A DNA stretch of 64,000 nucleotides from assembly GCA_963971535.1 (NCBI GenBank), contig OZ020589.1:95018824-95082823 (forward strand). The letters are read 5' to 3'. The stretch is from Notolepis coatsorum (Eukaryota > Chordata > Actinopteri > Aulopiformes > Paralepididae). Of this stretch, positions 55,690 to 64,000 are shown one piece after another. The notes under the pieces were generated by a model. It was not told where the DNA came from and did no database searches. It saw nothing but the letters and a program-made list of their open reading frames with translations. How positions within the stretch are numbered: the stretch's first letter is position 1; each line of letters begins with the position of its first letter. A program made the position numbers and the translations under genes.

Positions 55690-56505
55690 CTCCTGGAAGC
55701 CAAGGGAAGCCAGGCTTCCCCATTAAAATATGAATATGAAATATAAAAAAAAATAAAAATTATATATTTTTTTATATAGTTTACAATAATAATAAAAAAT
55801 CATTGTTTTTCATCTCTGTGTTATAATATTTTTTTTTAATTGTCTCCCTCTTCTCCTTCTCCTTCTCACTCTCTCTAACACTGTCAGACTCACTGAGGCA
55901 GGCTGACAGTCACTGTGCTCAGCCAGAATAGAGAGCAGAGGGGAGGGGGGAGGTGTCTTTCTCTAGCTTCCACCATGTGATTCATGGTTGTGGAGTCCAA
56001 AACCAATTATTAGCCAATACGATTCAAGCTTAATAAAGGGGTTCCCACACCTTAACACATGGCCGTCTGACAGCAAAGTACTCTAGCGTCTTCAAATTTG
56101 CCGCTCTGGTGGAGGTGGGCCAGTCCAGAAAGTTTCCACCTGACATCCACCTAACGTGACAACGTCTGAACGTCATCCCCTCGCGGGATTGATTGAGTGA
56201 TTGATTGAAAAGTTTATTAACAGAGCGGGCACGTTCGAATCCTCTATTAGTGTATCAAACATTTAGCACTTTATTAGCAACTTATTTTTTGCCGGCGGGA
56301 CATTTACTGAGGACCAGCACAGCACACCACTGTGGATATTATGATTTAACAAATCTATCTGTCCAGGAGGAGCGAGGACGACCACATTATTGGCCAGGTA
56401 AGCAGCCTAAGCAGTTTCTAGCTTGGATGCTAACTAACGTAAGCTGGTCATGGTTCATGGTGACTAACGTGAGCTGTTTGTGTTATAACGAGACAGCAAA
56501 TTAAT
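55690..56505. other. Unassigned insertion in the L2 3' UTR
   Basis: Begins CAGTGGTGAATCC near 55679 and contains CACACCACTG at 56320-56335, which might be hAT-like ends, but the flanks show no 8-bp duplication. GGAAGCCAGGCTTCCC at 55703 is a small palindrome. Confidence 0.35.
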
Positions 56506-56790
56506 GAATGAATGAAAACTTTATTTAACAGATTGCAAAATGGGTACAATACAGTATGGCTCAATACACACAATTGTTAAGGGGATGCAGACCAGAGAAA
56601 GACGTTTGTCTTGTTTACATCAGGGTCCCCCATTTTCAATTCATATTGACATTTACGACATACTCAACATACATGACATTTATGGCATAGGGACATACAG
56701 GTATTTAGTACTGATACATTTGTGACATATGCGGTATCCAAATATACAGTAATGTTACTCATAGATCCTGACAGAGTATATACATATGAT
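56506..56790 (-). mobile_element. LINE A-type 3' end, truncated copy
   Basis: Minus-strand copy of the LINE A 3' UTR, with the ATTC tail at the left (GAATGAATGAAAACTTTATT). It is uninterrupted at the place where BEL-1 entered the copy at 8610/15463. Confidence 0.9.
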
Positions 56791-56844
56791 ATGATGGGGA
56801 GGTATGATATGAGATATGATATGATATCTCGTTTTATCAGCCCC

Positions 56845-57711
56845 CCCATTGAGTGCCGACGACGCATTATGTCGTTTGTTTGCCGTATTTATTTTATTGG
56901 CGATTTGAATTCATATTTCATCAATCGAGCCATGGGTTAGTGCTGCAGAGTCTCTCTGAGCTCAATTGGGAAGATACCGCCCCCTATCGTCTATCCCTGT
57001 GTAACTGCACCCCATCAGCTCAGACTGATACATTTTATTTTCCCGTCAAGGCATCTGAAGAGACCAAGTGATCGCCGGCCCTCAGAACAGCGATGATTAT
57101 GTATTTACAGTACCAACACTGTAATCAATAAGCGTGATCGATATTTGGAATGGCGATCAGGAATTGGAATAATCTTTTTGGATAACATCTGATCTCAGGT
57201 AAGGAATCTATTTTACCAGTCTTAGGATAATCAGATCTGTTTTCACGGAGATCTCAGCGTTTGCCCTATGTGTGATGTGGCTGTTTGGCTGTGATCGCTG
57301 ATGAGGAAATAAGAGAATCGATTTCTCAGCTCGCGTCTATAGCGTGCATAAGTACACATATACTATAGATAATCTAGCGTTTATTTGAAAACGATTCATA
57401 AATAGGCCGACAAATGACAACGTGTCTAGTGTATTCAAGAATATTCCAATAAATGCAGTTTATGGGGGAATCTTTAAATTTTCCAAAAATTATCGAGAGA
57501 ACGATAGCTTTTCGAAATGCTATAAAAAGGATATGAACCGATTAGAAAACAATCCGTTTCGACAATGTTGACTGCAAACAAGTCATTGATAAGCGACGGG
57601 CAGATTAGACACATAATTTAAAACATAGATTAGGCGTTTTTAACGCTAACATTGAAGTGGATGATGGCATTCAACGGGGTAAAAATGTAAACAAGGTCGG
57701 CACTGAAACTG
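56845..57711 (+). mobile_element. TTAA-type family member
   Basis: Left end ATTGAGTGCCGACGACGC, right end GGTCGGCACTGAAACTG followed by TTAA (57712-57715). It contains ACCGCCCCCTATCGTC (56985) and the module GAATTGGAATAATC with TCTCAGGTAAGGAATC near 57200. It shares that TTAA with the next element. Confidence 0.7.
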
Positions 57712-57715
57712 TTAA

Positions 57716-58591
57716 CACTTTGACTGCCACTCACGGCTTTTCTCGGATTTACAATAGTTACGTTGAAAGCCACTCATGAGATTTCTAGTTTTTTTTCTTT
57801 TTTTAGCAATCTGAAATCATATTGCATCACGCGAGCCTACCCTAGCCTACCCAAAGGCCGCCGGCGATCAGATGTGAAAAAAGCGCCCCCTATCGTCTCC
57901 CAGATGACATCAGGGATTTTGGAATGGACTCAATGAAAATGGATGGGGAAAAAAAATTATTCCAGTCCACATTTTCCAGTCCACTGATGCAGCCGGGGTT
58001 ACCAGAGTTCATTCTGGAGACTCTGAGCCGCGGCAAGCATGAGTTCTACTGTATACACGTTAGATCTATACACTTATCGATTTTTTCGAATGGTGATCAG
58101 GAATTGGAATATACCAGTTGGATACCATCTGATGTCAGGTAAGGAATCTATGTTATCAGTGTTAGGATAATCAGACTCGTTTTGATGAAGATATAAGCTT
58201 TTTTCTGATATGTGCTCCAGCGGTTTCACTGTAAAATCCATGAGGAAATGAAAACGGCTATTATCAGCGCGCGCCTCGAATGTGCGTGCGTGTACGTATA
58301 ATATTGATCATCTAGCGTTTAATATTCCAGTAAAAGACGATTATCACAGAATGGGCTGTTTTTTTACCTCAAAACAGATGCTTTTCAAAATGCTCTCAAA
58401 CGGAAATGAAGCAATAAAAAACCAATCTGCCTTGACAGCACTGACTGGAAAATGATTCTTTGATAAGCGACGGGCAGATTAGACACATAGCCATAATTTA
58501 AAACATAGATTAGGCGATATTAACGTTAACATTAGCGCCGATGGTGGCATTCAAGCACTAAGTCGTGCGCCCCCTGGTGGCACTGAAAGTG
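57716..58591 (+). mobile_element. TTAA-type family member
   Basis: Ends CACTTTGACTGCCACTC and GGTGGCACTGAAAGTG are inverted repeats, flanked by TTAA at 57712-57715 and 58592-58595. The family module GGAATTGGAATATACC with TGTCAGGTAAGGAATC lies near 58140. No transposase frame remains. Confidence 0.85.
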
Positions 58592-58980
58592 TTAAGAGTG
58601 ATGCACTGCTCTGTTATATTTTTATTGAACTATTTTATCACACTTTTTTACTTTTGACTGATGCACTGCTCTGTTGTATGATAAATACCCTGTTGTATGT
58701 CCGTTCTATTTTATTATGTTTATCCTATTTTTAAACTGAATCAAACCGCACTTTTTTTTTACTCTGTCTATTCTATTTGTATTATTTGTATTACTGAATG
58801 AAACTGTAAACAGAGAGGCCTATTGGGATGCTAGATCCTAATGTGAAGCACTGTGATTTACCTTACCTTGCTACCTCTCTTTTTTATGCTCGCTTATGCC
58901 TGTATTTTTCACTGTTGTGAAGCACTTTGAACTGCAACTTCTGTATGAAAAGTGCTATACAAATAAAGTTATTATTATTA

Positions 58981-59286
58981 ATGTTCACCCCCTCTCAATA
59001 CCCAGTTCTGTGCCTTAAACTCCAACAGCTCCCTGTCTGTGTGGCTCTGCCCGCTGCTCCTAAACGGGTTTAAAAGCAGACAACCACTTCCTGCTACAGT
59101 ACATGTAAAAATGCTCTTGCCAACAAAGAGATTCTATTCTATAAAACTGACTTGAAGACATGCTAGTGCATTAAGGTCTTAGCACTGTTAAGTGTTAACC
59201 ACAGTAGCATTGTTGACCTTTACAAAAACAGGACCATTTCTAAATGTAATTCAATATCTATAGCCTACAGATCATTCATAGTCTTT
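58981..59286. other. Unassigned sequence
   Basis: No recognisable element. Confidence 0.5.
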
Positions 59287-59727
59287 CTTTTGGGCAGGCA
59301 TGAGTCAGGCCACCTAAATGGAGCTAATGATTGGGAAATGCAGGTAGATTTGGGAGGAAAACCTGTTGTTCCACAAGAGATAGTTAGCACTAACTTGAGG
59401 CCTGACCTAGTATTTTGGTCTGCTAGTCAGCGGTTAGTTTATTTTATAGAATTGACCGTGCCTTTGGAGGATTCAGTGGAGGAGGCTTATGAAAGGAAAA
59501 AGCTTAGATATGCAGAAACTAAAGAGTGAGGAAGGAAAGCTAGGGTCTGTACGGTAGAAGTGGGATGCAGAGAATTTATAGCATGATCGACTTTATCATT
59601 ATTGGGAGAGTTGGGGATTTGTGGGCGGAGTTTGAAAAGAGCGGTAAATGAGATGTCGGAAGAAGCTTTGAAAGGGACTCAGTGGATTAGGTTGAGGAGA
59701 AATAATGTCAGCTGGGGGCCAAAGTAA
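59287..59727 (+). pseudogene. PD-(D/E)xK-like nuclease fragment of a mobile element
   Basis: The frame opens after a CTTTCTTTTGGGCAG acceptor-like site and encodes NLRPDLVFWSASQRLVYFIE then LTVPLEDSVEEAYERKKLRY. The spacing of PD, Glu in ELTVP and Lys in ERKKLRY suits a restriction-like nuclease core, as in C-terminal parts of some retroelement proteins. It continues past a TGA (59527-59529) as KARVCTVEVGCREFIA, past a second TGA (59584-59586), and then as LLGELGICGRSLKRAVNEM to a TAA at 59725-59727. The two in-frame stops and the lack of anything upstream make it a dead fragment. The family name is uncertain. Confidence 0.7.
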
Positions 59728-59848
59728 ATAAAGGGTAAGAGTATTCCTTTTCTTCTCTGTTGTTGCTGTTTCATGTGTGATATTGTTATCAGGAATTATT
59801 CTATTTTTGAAATAGGATGACACAAGAAAAGTGTATGATGTTAATATA

Positions 59849-59899
59849 TGAGATTGTGTACAGTATGTTATTTAATGTGTATGAGGTTGTGTTTGTTCT
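59849..59899 (+). repeat. 28-30-bp minisatellite, left part
   Basis: Copies of GTGTATGAGGTTGTGTTTGT then TCTTT end exactly where a TTAA-type element begins. The array continues at 63033-63198 and 63929-64000. Confidence 0.85.
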
Positions 59900-59903
59900 T
59901 TAA

Positions 59904-60848
59904 CACAATGGCGGCCAAGGAGTCAAGGACGTATATATCCGTGTTTCGAATCCAACGGTTGTGGACCGACCATGGACATGTCCGTGGGAAGCTTGTTTTG
60001 GCTTTTATTCCATTTTAATAACCTATTCAAGGTCGCCGAACGGCACTGCAGATGTACCCTACTCTTTGAATTTGAAAAAGTGCATTACAGGCCAGATCCT
60101 CTTAGGGGCGCTATCTCGATAATGCAGTGTTCCCTGTGGCAGAAGTTGTCTTTTTTTTCTGGGTTTCCAATGTAGTTTTCTACTAACCTGAAGCGATGGA
60201 ATACGTTTTGGGACGCGGATTTCACTATGCAGTAAAGGAATTCATCATCAGCCAATGGACATATCGATCTACCAGATGGTGATCGATAACTGGGAAATGC
60301 TCTGGGGGATCCAACCGGCGTACGGTAAGATCTTTTTCACGTAAATTACACGCTGATCAGGCCTTGTTATCATACTCAACCAGCCGATCAATGAATGTGG
60401 CTACTGAGGATAACACGGTTATTGGTAATCAATAATCAGAAACGACATGTCCCCCCCCCCCCTTTCATGCATTCATGGTTGAGGATTGTACGGATCATAT
60501 GCACTTTGAGTTTTAACTGTAGCTTCTGTATAACCGAAATGCCATTGGATATAACGTTAGTAGCTATTAGCCCTTTATCAAGCCTTCCAGGAAATATCCT
60601 AGCCGGAATCCCTTATAACGCTTATATTCAAGACGCTATAAAATGAGAACGTATTGATGAAAAAATTATTTCTTTAAGCCATTTTGAAGGGACGGTTTAT
60701 GGTCTCAATTGACAATGAGAATGGACAGATAGCAATACTATAAAGTATAGATTTAGCTCTACAAACAGCCTCACAAACTATGCAAGTCTGTTTTGATATG
60801 CTGGCCGTCTAGAGTGATATTAGACGCATCCAAGTGGCCGGGAAAGTG
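59904..60848 (+). mobile_element. TTAA-type family member
   Basis: Ends CACAATGGCGGCCAAGG and CCAAGTGGCCGGGAAAGTG are imperfect inverted repeats, flanked by TTAA at 59900-59903 and 60849-60852. It has the family module near 60270-60335 (GATCGATAACTGGGAAATGC, GCGTACGGTAAGATC). Confidence 0.8.
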
Positions 60849-61167
60849 TTAAAGGGGCTATGCACTGCTATTCCTAGCACTATTTGGGCAACTTTACACA
60901 ATTCCTGTTAGTCTATTGAAGACATTTGTAATTTTTTTTTCAAAAAAAATCATTGTTTTATATTTCTAATCAAGTACTCGAAACCATCATTTTTCAGCCT
61001 CGAGAAATCAGGCTGTTATGGCCTGGCTCCGCCCATAAGCACTTTGAGTGACAGTCAGACCACAGTCTGCACTGGTAGAGGGAGGGAGGGAGGGGGGGGA
61101 AGAGAGAGAGAGTTCAGTTCAGTTCAGAGTTTTTATTTGCCACATGGAATAATACAATCATAGTTTC

Positions 61168-62123
61168 TAGGGATGCCCCGATCGATCGGCCACCGATCGT
61201 TATCGGCCGATACTCAGTATAAATATGCAATCTGTGAATTCCGATAATTAGTCATATTCGCCGATAGCGGAAACCGATCAAGTGAAGCTCTCACTCGCTG
61301 TCTGTCTCAGACACACACGACCTGCAAACTGCCGCTGCTCCTCCTCCCTAGCCCCGCCCGCCCCCGTGTAGAGTTTGTAAACAAAGAGGTGCGGCTCCTC
61401 TGCTCGAGTCTGTAGTGCACTGCATTCGACCTGCGCTAACGTTAGCTACCTAGCTATCGTTACTGTTTAAACAAAATTACCCAGTCAACTATTCACGTTT
61501 AGTAGGCATTGTCTAACGGTATTTAGCCGGCTAGCTACCGATAGCTCCTGATATCAACAAATGATCCAGAAAGTCTAGTAGTTCATGTTCATACCTCAGT
61601 TAGCTTGCGTTAGCTGACGTTCGTTTACTGTTCAAAACGAAATGTCCCATTGAACTAAAGTTCTGTCTTAACGTCATCTAGCCGGCTAGCAGTAGCTACA
61701 GATAGCTCTTGATATCAATGTCTTATAACATTGATTTAATGCGTATTCGAGCTGAGGGCTTGCTGAATGTGAAATGACCAAAGCACTTAACGTTACCAAT
61801 GGGGTCCCGCTGCAGCGCTGGAGAATCCTTTTTGGAGCTGGGCTACTAGAGTACACACAGACAGTGGAGCTGTTTGCAGATAGTGAGCATTTTGACTTGT
61901 TGCGTGGTGGCGATGTCTCGCAGTCGCAGATAATACAAGTACAAGTCTAATTATATAATATATATATTTTATAAAAAAATAAATAAAAAAAAACTTTTAT
62001 ATAAAATAAATTTTAATTTCTTTTTAATCAAAAACAATCGGTATCGGATCGGTATCGGCCGATATGGCTCACGACGATCGGTGATCGGTATCGGTGGCAA
62101 AAAACGTGATCGGGGCATCCCTA
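61168..62123. mobile_element. Non-autonomous hAT element, 956 bp
   Basis: Ends TAGGGATGCCCCGATC and GATCGGGGCATCCCTA are perfect inverted repeats. The 8-bp duplication ATAGTTTC at 61160-61167 and 62124-62131 is perfect. Subterminal GATCGGT/ACCGATC repeats are dense, as expected for transposase binding. No transposase. Confidence 0.95.
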
Positions 62124-62290
62124 ATAGTTTCTTCATTAAAAAATCATAAATAGTCATTCCATGGACAAAAGGAGCAGGAAGAAGAATAAATCTTATAGTT
62201 ATATAGTTACCTGCCCCTTATTCCTAAACTAACATGTATTTTCTTAATGGTCGGCGTATAACCTTATTTACACAAATAATCATTTATACC

Positions 62291-62291
<1 letters not shown>

Positions 62292-62341
<50 letters not shown>
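62292..62341. repeat. (GA)n microsatellite
   Basis: A run of about 50 bases leading directly into the minisatellite. Confidence 0.97.
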
Positions 62342-62342
<1 letters not shown>

Positions 62343-62344
62343 CC

Positions 62345-62715
62345 CCTCCCTCTCTCTTCCTTTTTTTCTTTCTATCACTCTCCCGTTCGGAGGTGTGTGT
62401 CGCGCGGACCTCCGTGCGGCAGGTCCCCCCCCCCCCCCCCCAAGTGCCCCCTCTCTCTCCCTCCCTCCCTCTCTCTTCCTTTTTTTCTTTCTATCACTCT
62501 CCCGTTCGGAGGTGTGTGTCGCGCGGACCTCCGTGCGGCAGGTCCCCCCCCCCCCCCAAGTGACCCCTCTCTCTCCCTCCCTCCCTCTCTCTTCCTTTTT
62601 TTCTTTCTATCACTCTCCCGTTCGGAGGTGTGTGTCGCGCGGACCTCCGTGCGGCAGGTCCCCCCCCCCCCCAAGTGCCCCCTCTCTCTCCCTCCCTCCC
62701 TCTCTCTTCCTTTCT
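62345..62715. repeat. 116-119-bp minisatellite with C-runs
   Basis: Three full units and a partial one; CGTTCGGAGG recurs at 62384, 62503 and 62619. Units differ chiefly in the length of the C homopolymer. Frames of about 150 codons exist on both strands but consist of the repeat only. Confidence 0.93.
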
Positions 62716-63032
62716 CTCGGCTCCCTCTCGGCTCTCTCTTCCTCTCGGCCCCGCAGCCCCACTCGCTGTCTAGTCTAGGTAGAATGGGGGCGGGCATTAG
62801 CTCCAACCACAGAGCCAATCGCATCACTGTGTCTATCCACAGCGCCCAGTGACGTGCTCAGGGACTTCAAATCAAAATGACCCGATTTACTAGAGGCACA
62901 GAGGGGGTGGGCTGAAACGGAGCAATTCGCCAATATGGTATTTAGACCCTAAAACACATTGATACGAACTCCTATTACTATAATACAATGCTAGAGACTG
63001 AAAAATGACATATGATGCATGGGACCTTTAAT

Positions 63033-63198
63033 ATGTATGATGTTGTGTTTTTTCTTTCAGGTGTATGAGGTTGTGTTAGTTCTTTCATGTGTAAGAGGTT
63101 GTGTTTGTTCTTTAATGTGTATGAGGTTGTGTTTGTTCTTTCATGTGTATGAGGTTATGTATGTGTTTGTTGTTTGTGTATGAGGTTGTGTTTGTTAT
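63033..63198 (+). repeat. 28-30-bp minisatellite, middle part
   Basis: About five units of GTGTATGAGGTTGTGTTTGT plus TCTTTCAT. It stops at TTAA (63199-63202), where another TTAA-type element starts. Confidence 0.92.
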
Positions 63199-63202
63199 TT
63201 AA

Positions 63203-63480
63203 CACTTTCCGCGCCAGACCCGATGATAGTCGGGTTAACTCGCCGAACGTTCAACGCCAGACCTGAGTATAGTCGGGTTTTGGCCGTTATTTCTTTTATT
63301 CGATATTTCCATTCATTATCCATCCAGGAAGCCTGGTGTTATCATTGGGAATGGGTCTGAGATCGCAAAAGTCCAATACCGCCGCCTGGTAGGTTGCGGC
63401 CGGTATTGCACATCCTTTGAAACTCTGTGGGCTAGATCCACAAAGAATGGATTGCACTGTGCTAATTGCACCCTTACCAT
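63203..63480 (+). mobile_element. TTAA-type family member, left part
   Basis: Starts CACTTTCCGCGCCAGACC after TTAA. A roughly 46-bp unit containing CGCCAGACC..TATAGTCGGGTT is duplicated (63211-63280). The family motif ACCGCCGCCTGGTAGG is at 63378. The right end is not identifiable; a LINE 3' end follows. Confidence 0.65.
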
Positions 63481-63482
63481 AA

Positions 63483-63628
63483 TGCACCCTTCATTATGAA
63501 TTGAAAATGGGGGACCCTGATGTAAAGACGAAAGTATTTCTCTGGTCTGCATCCCCTTAACAATTGTGTGTATTGAGCCGTACTGTATTGTACCCATTCT
63601 GCAATCTGTTAATAAGATTTTCTTTCAA
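63483..63628 (+). mobile_element. LINE A-type 3' end, truncated copy
   Basis: Matches 15560-15700: GAATTGAAAATGGGGGACCC, CTGCATCCCCTTAACAATTG, and a terminal CAATC-type repeat. The 5' part is missing. Confidence 0.88.
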
Positions 63629-63928
63629 TCAATCACCGCAGAGGAATGTGATGCCTTCTGGGAATGTAGTCTTTCATCAAATGGCTGAGAAATATATTTG
63701 ATTCTTTCAAGCCCTGAATCTCAGATTTGGTCAGAGTGTTATCAGCATGTTTCATAGGACATTTATTGAAAAGTATCGGCTCGATTTATACAAGTTATGG
63801 CTTATTTTGAAGGTATGAATCTGTACTTTCATATTATGTAAAAAATATATATAATAATTAAAAGTTGAAAATCCCCAGAAACACCCCACAAAGGGGGGGG
63901 GGGGTCAGAATGCCCAGACCCCAGATGT

Positions 63929-64000
63929 GTATGAGGTTGTTTGTTCTTTAATGTGTATGAGGTTGTGTTTGTTCTTTCATGTGTATGAGATTGTGTTTGT
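63929..64000 (+). repeat. 28-30-bp minisatellite, right part
   Basis: Further units of the same array, running off the window. The gap 63629-63928 holds AT-rich sequence and a G-run but no gene. Confidence 0.92.

Larger units (their letters stand above)
54791..58980 (+). mobile_element. Decayed L2-type LINE (LINE D), interrupted
   Basis: Coding remnant at 54791-55405, then a 3' UTR with GAGCGATGCACTGCTCTGTTG repeats that stops near 55690 and resumes at 58596. It ends with the L2 terminal TGAAAAGTGCTATACAAATA and TTATTATTA. The interruption holds TTAA-type elements and a LINE 3' end. Confidence 0.8.
60853..63027. mobile_element. TTAA-flanked element (Kolobok/piggyBac type) with nested repeats
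   Basis: Left end AGGGGCTATGCACTGC after TTAA (60849-60852); right end TGATGCATGGGACCT followed by TTTAA (TTAA 63028-63031). The right end is a common teleost repeat terminus. Inside are a GA tract, a hAT (61168-62123) and a minisatellite (62345-62715). No transposase frame. Confidence 0.6.

Noticed and set aside
55679-56335. hAT element with CAGTGGTG..CACCACTG ends
   Set aside because: Flanking eight bases (GTTAGAAC and TGGATATT) do not match, and the termini are too short to trust.
62375-62852. Three overlapping frames of 127-151 codons on both strands
   Set aside because: All are translations of the 116-119-bp minisatellite.
59849-63198. CRISPR-like spacing of the 28-30-bp repeat
   Set aside because: Repeats are head-to-tail; the gaps are transposons, not spacers.

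Overview
This window reads as vertebrate, almost certainly teleost, genomic DNA made of layered transposable elements and tandem repeats. I found no intact host protein-coding gene. The evidence is the element set: L2/CR1-type LINEs with (ATTC)n or (ACTT)n tails, tRNA-derived SINEs, hAT elements with 8-bp target-site duplications (TSDs), TTAA-targeting elements, two BEL/Pao LTR retrotransposons primed by tRNA-Tyr, a diverged 5S rRNA-like sequence, and abundant (AC)n, (GA)n and (TAA)n microsatellites. There are no bacterial operon features.

Layout. 1-5.8 kb: micro- and minisatellites, an exon-like duplicated segment, a hAT MITE with perfect TSD (3531-4135) and a nested hairpin (4301-4446). 5.87-15.7 kb: LINE A (plus strand), split in its 3' UTR by BEL-1 (8611-15457, TSD AGTAC), whose internal region has lost about 2.4 kb in frame. 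16.2-22.4 kb: a tRNA-SINE, then an inverted-repeat-bounded element of unknown class with a hAT (19340-20519) nested inside. 22.7-23.4 kb: (GA)n tract and a LINE tail.

23.4-53.8 kb is a Russian doll. A small repeat starting GGGGTGTAAAGTAC is split over 30 kb. Inside it lie TTAA-type elements, an L2 LINE, and a small hAT (30359-30532). That hAT is cut at its last base by a Harbinger-like element (30533-53623). The Harbinger holds an L1 fragment, two SINEs, and a second inverted-repeat-bounded element (34123-53234). That element contains LINE C (minus strand), which is split in its endonuclease by the nearly complete BEL-2 (39205-48302, TSD GTGAT). A 5S rRNA-like gene lies inside the second inverted-repeat element.

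53.8-64 kb: (GA)n and (CTC)n tracts, a decayed L2, several TTAA-type elements sharing one conserved internal module, a broken PD-(D/E)xK-like nuclease fragment (59287-59727), another hAT with perfect TSD (61168-62123), a roughly 117-bp minisatellite, and a 28-30-bp minisatellite split by TTAA elements.

The elements interact by insertion rather than by pathway: TSD pairs, interrupted reading frames and matching flanks give a relative order of insertion. The BEL elements are the youngest large insertions, since their paired LTRs differ at only about 2 and 6 substituted sites respectively.
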